Assembly: GCF_900168015.1 (NCBI RefSeq) | Contig: NZ_FUYR01000005.1 | Location: forward strand, 113,986-177,985 | Direction of reading: 5' to 3' | DNA length: 64,000 nt | DNA from: Daejeonella lutea | GTDB lineage: Bacteria; Bacteroidota; Bacteroidia; Sphingobacteriales; Sphingobacteriaceae | In this document: positions 59,062 to 64,000 of the stretch, one piece after another | Layout: every line of letters begins with the position of its first letter | Numbering within the stretch: the first letter of the stretch is position 1 | The notes under the pieces: model-generated | What the model was told of the DNA's origin: nothing | The model's input: only the letters and a program-made list of their open reading frames with translations | The model's database searches: none | Made by a program: the position numbers and the translations under genes

Positions 59062-59463
59062 TCAGTTAACCTTAGATTGATTATCAGGATGGTTTAGATT
59101 ATAAACGCGCTTAAATTGCAAGCTCTTGGCGCCAAAATTGATTAACAAGCCCACAGGCAGGTTGTAGGCTTGACAATAATTCATGGCCTGGTTTATATGA
59201 ATATCTTCCAATTTGGATAAGGCTTTCAATTCAACCATTATTATATCTCCGACAAAGAAATCAACCCGCCTGGTTCCAATTTGTATTTCATCATAAAAAA
59301 TAGACATTCCCATTTCACGCTCAAATAACAAACCTCGCTTGTCCATTTCAATTGCTAGCGCTCGTTGATAAATAACTTCCTGAAATCCGGCACCTAAAGT
59401 ACTGTGTACTTCCATAGCACAACCGATAATTTGATGGGTTAGTTCGCCATGTATCATAATCAA
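59062..59463 (-). CDS. GxxExxY-family protein
   Basis: A 133-residue protein with the family signature GAGFQEVIYQRALAIEMDKRGL (GxxExxY as GFQEVIY) and a PD-(D/E)xK-like core: RVDFFVGDIIMVELKAL (Asp, Glu-x-Lys). The ending LLINFGAKSLQFKRVYN is typical. These proteins are abundant in Bacteroidota, and biochemical roles are not established. Nuclease-like fold is inferred. It is convergent with the leu operon and stands alone. Confidence 0.85.
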   Translation of the reverse strand: MIMIHGELTHQIIGCAMEVHSTLGAGFQEVIYQRALAIEMDKRGLLFEREMGMSIFYDEIQIGTRRVDFFVGDIIMVELKALSKLEDIHINQAMNYCQAYNLPVGLLINFGAKSLQFKRVYNLNHPDNQSKVN

Positions 59464-59576
59464 TTATACTGATTATGACTAAAAACGTAAATAAGTACCC
59501 GATAACTCAATTAAGTCGAGCAACTTAATCCTCAAATCCTACCATCCTGGGAATCCTAATTAAGACAAAAATTCTC

Positions 59577-60572
59577 CTAATCAAATTCCAGCCACCTCTC
59601 AATCACCACCTGCACCCCCTGCCCTTTCTTATACATCCCCGGCTTAGTGTTTACCGCATGAATCCTAATCCCCTTACGCTCCAGCAGCAAATCTTCATAA
59701 AAGCCCCTGAAAAAAATCTCCTCAATTTCATATTTCTTACTGGCCCAGGTGCTCTTCAGCTGTACCCATTCAGGGTAGATCATTACATGCTGTGCTTTGC
59801 TCCGTATGCCCATAAGTTTAGCCTCATCGGAAGGCAGGAAAAAAGCATTCCCTAATAAACGGGCTGTGTAAATATGTAAAGGATTATTATAGACCGCTAC
59901 AGGCTCGCCCGATTCGATCAGCCTGCCATCTTTTAGAATAAACATTTTATCTGCCAAAGTCAGTCCATCAACCGGATCATGTGAAACCATAATAATCGTG
60001 ATTCCGAGATCATTGCCTAATTTCTTTAAATCGGCACGAAACTGTGTCTTTAGTACAGCATCGAGCTGGCTGAAAGGCTCGTCAAGGAGCAAAACCTCAG
60101 GCCTTGTAATAATTGCCCTTGCCAGCGCTACCCGCTGCTGCTCACCTCCGCTTAACTCCACAATTCTTTTTTCAGCCAATTCACTAATTCCCAGCAATGC
60201 CATCATATCCAGTGACCGCTGCTTTTTCTCCTGCACATTTTCATTCGAAAGCATGCTCTCGATATTTTCGTAGACCTTGGCGTAAAGGTTAAGATTGAAA
60301 TCCTGGCTCAGCATCTTCATTGAATCGTGGCCCGGTATCAGCTTCTCGTGTGGTCCAGGAATGTGCTCGCCATTGAAAGTAAGCTCTCCCTCGTTTGGAG
60401 CAAGAGTCCCAAAGATGAGTTTTAACAGTGTGCTTTTCCCGCTCCCGCTCTCTCCAACGATTGCAATAAATTGACCTTTTTCAATCGTCAGGCTGATGTC
60501 GCTTACTCCTGCAGTCAGGTCGACAGAATAATGCTTGCTTACGCTCTTTAATGAGATCATAGTTTCGGACAT
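59577..60572 (-). CDS. ABC transporter ATP-binding protein
   Basis: An ATPase subunit of ~331 residues. Walker A is VGESGSGKSTLLKLIFG, the signature is LSGGEQQRVALARAI, Walker B is LLLDEPFSQLD, the Q-loop is LSQDFNLNLY and the H-loop His is VSHDPVD. A C-terminal extension of ~100 residues (ARLLGNAFFLPS...) resembles the TOBE-type domain of importers such as those for sulfate, spermidine or iron. No permease or binding protein is adjacent. The frame extends to 60605; ATG 60572 is chosen because the TATATTTG box lies between. ATG 60560 (MISLKS) is an alternative. Confidence 0.82.
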   Translation of the reverse strand: MSETMISLKSVSKHYSVDLTAGVSDISLTIEKGQFIAIVGESGSGKSTLLKLIFGTLAPNEGELTFNGEHIPGPHEKLIPGHDSMKMLSQDFNLNLYAKVYENIESMLSNENVQEKKQRSLDMMALLGISELAEKRIVELSGGEQQRVALARAIITRPEVLLLDEPFSQLDAVLKTQFRADLKKLGNDLGITIIMVSHDPVDGLTLADKMFILKDGRLIESGEPVAVYNNPLHIYTARLLGNAFFLPSDEAKLMGIRSKAQHVMIYPEWVQLKSTWASKKYEIEEIFFRGFYEDLLLERKGIRIHAVNTKPGMYKKGQGVQVVIERWLEFD

Positions 60573-60576
60573 GTTC

Positions 60577-60584
60577 CAAATATA
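60577..60584 (-). promoter_or_regulatory. -7 promoter box of the ABC ATPase gene
   Basis: Minus-strand TATATTTG, an exact TAnnTTTG. It ends 4 bases before the ATG at 60572, so either the message is near-leaderless or translation starts at the ATG at 60560. Confidence 0.5.
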
Positions 60585-60653
60585 ACAAAACCCGCCTTCG
60601 CTCACGCTACAGCGGGCAAAGCACTCACAATTAATTCAGCAAGTCATAAAAAA

Positions 60654-60677
60654 ACTGCTATAGTTAGCTATAGCAGT
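60654..60677 (-). terminator. Terminator of the outer-membrane barrel gene
   Basis: ACTGCTATAG-TTAG-CTATAGCAGT: a perfect 10-bp stem with a 4-base loop. On the minus strand it is followed by T7, 28 bases after the stop at 60705. Confidence 0.85.
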
Positions 60678-60687
60678 CTTAGGTCTT

Positions 60688-60701
60688 GATACTTGATACT
60701 T
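60688..60701 (-). repeat. Two ACTT heptads after the barrel gene
   Basis: GATACTT occurs twice in tandem (60688-60694, 60695-60701), 3 bases from the stop of the barrel gene. The same unit forms the larger array at 61614-61669 on the other side of that gene. Confidence 0.55.
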
Positions 60702-60704
60702 CTT

Positions 60705-61514
60705 TTAAAATCCCAGCATTATTCCAAAAGCGAGGTTTTTGAAATCCTTAGGTCCCTGACCATCAGCGAATACATCATTTCCATAGTATTTGACATATAC
60801 CCCCGTGCCGCCATACCCTAGCCTTGCAAAGGCTCCATACCTGAAAGGATTGAAATTATAATCATCTTTAGATTTGTCTTTGCCATTCTCAGAGCTAACC
60901 TGCTTAATTTTGCCGTTCAGCAGGAAGCCCACTTCCGGCCCAAATACGAAGTTCAGTTTATTGCCCTTCCTGTCGTCTTTCGTACGCAGTTGGATTGACA
61001 GTGGAATCCTCAGGTACTGACTGGAAAAGCGATTTTTCTTGAAATCTATGGTCTCAGTAACGTAGGTAAGTGTCGGCTTGTCTTTCTGGAAAGTGATATT
61101 TTGCTTAAGGCGCATGTGATTCCAGTCAAGCCCCGCTCCAGTATAAATCTTAAAGTAACTGTTAAAGCGATACCCCATCTGGAAAAACTCAAATCCGAAA
61201 TTACTGCTCTTCCACGTCTCGCGCTCCAGGTATGAATTAGCCGGCTGCAGGGTAAAGCTTCCATTATCCCGGTACGTGCTTAAACCGAGGTCAAAGCGAG
61301 CAGCAACAAACTGAACCGAAAATCCTGAGGAAGGTTTAATTTCTGTTACCGTGGTATCCTTCCCATTGCTACCAATGCGTATGGTGATACTTTTCTTATT
61401 GTTGTTTTTAACGGTATCCGCGGTAATAACCAATACCGTATCTTTCTTATTGTCCTGAGCAAAGCCGGGCGCTGTTAAAAATATAACGAGAGCGCTAATT
61501 AATAATCTTTTCAT
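60705..61514 (-). CDS. PorT-like outer-membrane beta-barrel protein
   Basis: A 269-residue secreted protein. The signal peptide is residues 1-19 (MKRLLISALVIFLTAPGFAQ). A short Asn/Lys/Thr-rich linker (~20-65) follows. From ~68 to the end alternating hydrophobic strands (FSVQFVAARFDLGLSTY, NFGFEFFQMGYRFNSYFKIYTGAGLDWNHMRL, YLRIPLSIQLRT, KLNFVFGPEVGFLLNG, RYGAFARLGYGGTGVYVKYYG) end in FGIMLGF with a terminal Phe. This is the PorT/outer-membrane-beta-barrel pattern of Bacteroidota. Function unknown. It has its own terminator and lies 175 bases downstream of the anti-sigma-type gene, on the same strand. Confidence 0.8.
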   Translation of the reverse strand: MKRLLISALVIFLTAPGFAQDNKKDTVLVITADTVKNNNKKSITIRIGSNGKDTTVTEIKPSSGFSVQFVAARFDLGLSTYRDNGSFTLQPANSYLERETWKSSNFGFEFFQMGYRFNSYFKIYTGAGLDWNHMRLKQNITFQKDKPTLTYVTETIDFKKNRFSSQYLRIPLSIQLRTKDDRKGNKLNFVFGPEVGFLLNGKIKQVSSENGKDKSKDDYNFNPFRYGAFARLGYGGTGVYVKYYGNDVFADGQGPKDFKNLAFGIMLGF

Positions 61515-61613
61515 GTCTGTTTTTGTAATTGTTCTCTATACTGTTTACTATTTATCCGAAGCGCTCGTATACTTGCCGGCAATGACACGCTCGCACTCTA
61601 AATTCTTATTCTT

Positions 61614-61669
61614 GCTACTTGATACTTGTTACTTGATACTTGATACTTGATACTTGCTACTTGGCACTT
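61614..61669 (-). repeat. ACTT-heptad tandem array between the barrel and anti-sigma genes
   Basis: Eight contiguous 7-base units: GCTACTT, GATACTT, GTTACTT, GATACTT three times, GCTACTT, GGCACTT. It lies 20 bases past the stop of the anti-sigma-type gene at 61690. It is the most regular of the heptad arrays in the window. Confidence 0.75.
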
Positions 61670-61689
61670 GATAATCCCCAAACCCATCT

Positions 61690-62457
61690 CTACCGATTTC
61701 TGCTTTTCAACTTTATCAGCCCTAAATTTATTCCCGACACTTCTGATCCCTCATCACCATCTTTGAACTCAATGATCTTGTCTTCTCTTCGATCGACTTT
61801 AGAGATCACAAAATTTACCAGGCTGCCTACGCTACGAATCCGTTTCGGAGCAACCTGCTCCGGCTCCGCTGAAAGATCTTCCTTCACTACATCAGCACTA
61901 GCGATCATATCTGGCTTGGTAACATCCAGCTGCGACTGATCACCATCATATCGTGGCACCTTGACTTCCTTCCTGGATTGTACTGCCTCAGGAACATTCC
62001 TTCGCGAACTGTTTGCTGCTATAACCTCCTGCTTTGGAGATGATTCTGATGATCTTTCCTGTATTGTCACCGCTACAGGTGTCTCATAAGACTTATCTTC
62101 AGAAGCTGCTAATTTAGAAAAGTCGAAGCCTTTGATTTCCGGATGAACATGGTCCATCACTCTTTCGCCGGTGGCGATATCTGTTACTACATCCTCCGGA
62201 GTATTTTCAACCATTTCCTGCTGAGTACCCTGTAGCCTGATTACCTCTACCGGCCGGTAAAACCACAAACCCGCACCAATTACAGCTACAACACTTGCTG
62301 CTGCCATCCAGAAAACAGGGAAAGTTCTTTTTACTTTCTGCTTCTGATCCATCTTTGAAGCAATCTTACCCCATACTTCAGCTGAAGGCTGAAATTCCGC
62401 ATCCGCAAACCGTTGTTGAAATAATTTGTCTAATTCTTTATCCGATATTCGATGCAT
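61690..62457 (-). CDS. Putative transmembrane anti-sigma factor
   Basis: A 255-residue protein. An N-terminal cytoplasmic segment (RISDKELDKLFQQRFADAEFQPSAEVWGKIASKMDQ) resembles the domain often found in anti-sigma partners of Bacteroidota ECF sigma factors. One membrane helix follows (~45-63, FPVFWMAAASVVAVIGAGLWF). The periplasmic part (~64-255) is low-complexity, rich in Glu, Val, Ser and charged residues, with no recognised fold. It overlaps the ECF sigma gene by 20 bases, which makes a regulatory pair likely. Confidence 0.72.
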   Translation of the reverse strand: MHRISDKELDKLFQQRFADAEFQPSAEVWGKIASKMDQKQKVKRTFPVFWMAAASVVAVIGAGLWFYRPVEVIRLQGTQQEMVENTPEDVVTDIATGERVMDHVHPEIKGFDFSKLAASEDKSYETPVAVTIQERSSESSPKQEVIAANSSRRNVPEAVQSRKEVKVPRYDGDQSQLDVTKPDMIASADVVKEDLSAEPEQVAPKRIRSVGSLVNFVISKVDRREDKIIEFKDGDEGSEVSGINLGLIKLKSRNR

Positions 62458-63007
62458 AATCTGATCCCTCCATTTTAATAATTTTTTCTTTTAATATAGT
62501 CCGGGCGCGTGACAGCTGTGATTTTGATGCTCCTTCACTTATTCCCAGTTGTTCAGCGATTTCTTTATGCGAAAAACCCTCGATCACATACATGTTAAAG
62601 ACAAGCCGGTAACCATTAGATAAGCCCTGAACCAGCTTCATCAAATCTTTCAGTTCCAGACCGCTCATGTCAAAAGTGCTTTGCGGCTGGTCATACACTT
62701 CGTCAATATCAACGATATTTAATGTTCGCAAATTCTTACGGTAGCTTTCTATCGCCGTATTAACCATTATCCGTCTAATCCAACCTTCAAAAGATCCGTC
62801 GCCGCGAAATTCAGAGACTTTTTGGAAGACTTTAACAAAACCCATTTGCAGCACATCTTCAGCTTCATAAGTATCTTTCGCATAACGCATACACACCCCC
62901 ATCATTTTTGAGGCCAGAGTTCTGTAAAGATTCTCCTGCGCTTTCCTATCCCCCCTTTTACAACCCTCCAATAAACTATCTATAGTAAATTTATGATCCA
63001 AATTCAT
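62438..63007 (-). CDS. ECF-type RNA polymerase sigma factor
   Basis: A 189-residue sigma-70 family protein with only regions 2 and 4. Region 2 is LYRTLASKMMGVCMRYAKDTYEAEDVLQMGFVKVFQKVSEFRGDGSFEGWIRRIMVNTAIESYRK (DEDVLQ-type core binding). Region 4 is LSNGYRLVFNMYVIEGFSHKEIAEQLGISEGASKSQLSRARTILKEKI. The linker is short. It overlaps the downstream anti-sigma-type gene by 20 bases. It would direct a stress or envelope regulon; the signal is unknown. Confidence 0.9.
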   Translation of the reverse strand: MNLDHKFTIDSLLEGCKRGDRKAQENLYRTLASKMMGVCMRYAKDTYEAEDVLQMGFVKVFQKVSEFRGDGSFEGWIRRIMVNTAIESYRKNLRTLNIVDIDEVYDQPQSTFDMSGLELKDLMKLVQGLSNGYRLVFNMYVIEGFSHKEIAEQLGISEGASKSQLSRARTILKEKIIKMEGSDYASNIG

Positions 63008-63690
63008 ATGCTTTAAATGTAAGATGTTTGGATGGTGGTTTTAGTTGCATTGGAGAGAAAAAATATTTTAAGATATCGCAAAAAGGACCGGGTTGTTGAC
63101 GTACACGATATCCCCGCTCATAGCCACGGGATGGCCTAGTTCTTTTGCTTTAGGTCAAAATGAAAGTTTCGTTCCGCTCGTGCCGCCGGAATGGCACCTA
63201 CTTTTTTCTGCAGGCAAAAAAGTAGGCAAAAAGCCCGCGCCTGCTCGACATTTGTTGTAAATTCACGCTTTAGACCCATGGCGCAATCCAAGCCGTGTGA
63301 ATGCCATTGCAACTGATTAATGTCTCTGCAACACTTCTGCATTGCTTGAGGGGTAGTAAACATTGACGAACAGTTTCTAGGCTCTAAAACGCGCCTTTAC
63401 TGCCAAATCTCAAGAGGGCGAGTTCTGCGACTTGCAAAGACTGAAGAGCGATTAATGTCAGCTACCCAACGAACTATGGAACTTTCCTTTACGTTAGGTA
63501 CGCCTGCCTGCGTCCGCCTTGTGCGGACCGCTTCCACACCAGCTAAGCGACGTGTACGTCTCTTAAGCCAAAGTACTGACTCTTCATTCACGTTTTTTCC
63601 GCCTCGGCTGGTGCGGACTGCACAAGCCAGGCCCTAGCAGTAACTTCAGAAGCAGCAGACGCAGCGGTGGGGTTTTTGCATACTTTTTGA
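63008..63690. other. Structured non-coding stretch between the sigma factor and an IS end
   Basis: About 680 bases without a credible gene; frames of 60-75 codons exist on both strands but have no recognisable protein character. It holds a perfect 11-bp hairpin (CCTACTTTTTT at 63197-63207 and AAAAAAGTAGG at 63216-63226, 8-base loop) and a GC-rich hairpin GTCCGC-CTTGT-GCGGAC (63512-63528), whose right arm recurs as GTGCGGACTGC near 63616. Base composition is richer in G+C than in the neighbouring genes. It may be a decayed mobile or repeat region. Confidence 0.4.
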
Positions 63691-64000
63691 CCTAAGTGAC
63701 CGTTGCACAACATGATGATATTTTAGGCAAGCGCGTAATAAAAGTCGGGTTTGTATTTCGCTTAATTGAAGTTTTCATATTGTAGTTTGATTGGATCTGA
63801 CTAACAACTTAAAAAACAATGTGTAACGGGTTATGGGGCATGGAATTGCGTGCTTTAGTCGGTCATTTGCTCTCTCAGAACTGTGTTTTAGTAGCTTCTT
63901 CAGATTGTAAGCTATTGCTGCCATGGTCACGCATTTATTCGCCTGAGATCTTCCAATAGTGTTCACCCGTTTCATTCCTAAGAAGTTTACAAGAGTACCA
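63690..64000 (-). mobile_element. Right-edge IS1182-type insertion sequence, partial
   Basis: The 3' portion of a transposase gene enters from the right edge. Beyond its stop, GTTGTGCAACGGTCAC (minus strand, about 63696-63711) resembles the terminal sequence of IS1182-type elements and may be the end. The matching inverted repeat would lie beyond 64000 and cannot be checked here. Confidence 0.5.
63775..64000 (-). CDS. IS1182-family transposase, C-terminal part
   Basis: A frame open from the window edge to TGA at 63775-63777, about 75 codons. It reads GTLVNFLGMKRVNTIGR, SQANKCVTMAAIAYNLKKLLKH, which is the characteristic C-terminus of IS1182/DDE_Tnp_1-type transposases (a Gly-Met-x-Arg segment, then QANK and YNLKKLLK). 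The internal ATG at 63975 is not the true start; the catalytic DDE domain lies outside the window. Whether the element is intact is unknown. Confidence 0.72.
   Translation of the reverse strand, partial: GTLVNFLGMKRVNTIGRSQANKCVTMAAIAYNLKKLLKHSSERANDRLKHAIPCPITRYTLFFKLLVRSNQTTI

Noticed and set aside
61614..61669. CRISPR-like tandem repeat
   Set aside because: Units are 7 bases with no spacers and no cas genes nearby; a simple heptad array.
63455..63637. 60-codon plus-strand frame rich in Arg/Thr/Ser, and overlapping minus-strand frames at 63136-63363 and 63397-63591
   Set aside because: They run open on both strands in a hairpin-rich region; composition effect rather than coding.

Overview
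The window looks like a chromosomal segment of a Bacteroidota bacterium, most likely from the Sphingobacteriaceae (Pedobacter/Mucilaginibacter-like). This is inferred from several signs: promoters of the Bacteroidota type (TTG at about -33, TAnnTTTG at -7) upstream of several genes; A-rich leaders, mostly without Shine-Dalgarno sequences; a separate atpD-atpC pair; a short 190-residue adenylate kinase; a histone H1-like small protein; a PorT-like barrel; macroglobulin/TonB-plug proteins; and an mraZ-rsmH-ftsL-ftsI-murE-mraY-murD-ftsW-murG-murC-ftsQ-ftsA-ftsZ cluster. No strain can be named from sequence alone.

Layout. 1-3.2 kb: two tandem secreted macroglobulin-like proteins, the second running off the left edge. 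3.4-10.4 kb: housekeeping genes (tyrS, ACP phosphodiesterase-like, ligA, dapA, histone H1-like protein, a sphingolipid/sulfonolipid-type alpha-oxoamine synthase). 10.5-26.1 kb: the complete division and cell-wall cluster on the minus strand, with MraZ-type repeats in front of mraZ and three perfect DnaA boxes between ftsA and ftsZ. 26.4-28.5 kb: a GAF histidine kinase and a small HTH/membrane-protein pair. 28.7-31.4 kb: a gap-GNAT-pgk glycolytic operon. 31.6-38.1 kb: a plus-strand signalling operon (REC-kinase, CHASE3 hybrid kinase with three receivers, stand-alone receiver, CheR, CheB) with no CheA, CheW or chemoreceptor. 38.4-43.5 kb: topoisomerase IB, obgE, adk, tRNA-Arg, peroxiredoxin, an RmlD-type reductase and a small membrane protein. 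43.8-45.6 kb: atpD-atpC. 46-59 kb: a branched-chain amino-acid operon, ilvD-ilvB-ilvN-ilvC-(leuC-like)-leuA-leuC-leuD-cimA-leuB. 59-63 kb: a GxxExxY protein, a lone ABC ATPase, an outer-membrane barrel, and an anti-sigma/ECF sigma pair. 63-64 kb: a structured non-coding stretch and the 3' end of an IS1182-type transposase leaving the right edge.

The most notable points are in the branched-chain region. A previously hidden leader gene encodes a Leu/Val/Ile-rich peptide followed by mutually exclusive antiterminator and terminator hairpins, a complete transcription attenuator in front of ilvD. A perfect 29-bp palindrome lies upstream of it. The operon contains an intact 333-codon LeuC paralog that has lost all iron-sulfur cysteines and the substrate-binding loops, next to a normal leuC. 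It also carries a Leptospira-type citramalate synthase, so isoleucine can be made from pyruvate with the same LeuCD/LeuB enzymes. Period-7 repeats built on an ACTT core occupy several intergenic gaps, four of them directly before start codons of atpC, leuC-like, leuC and leuB.
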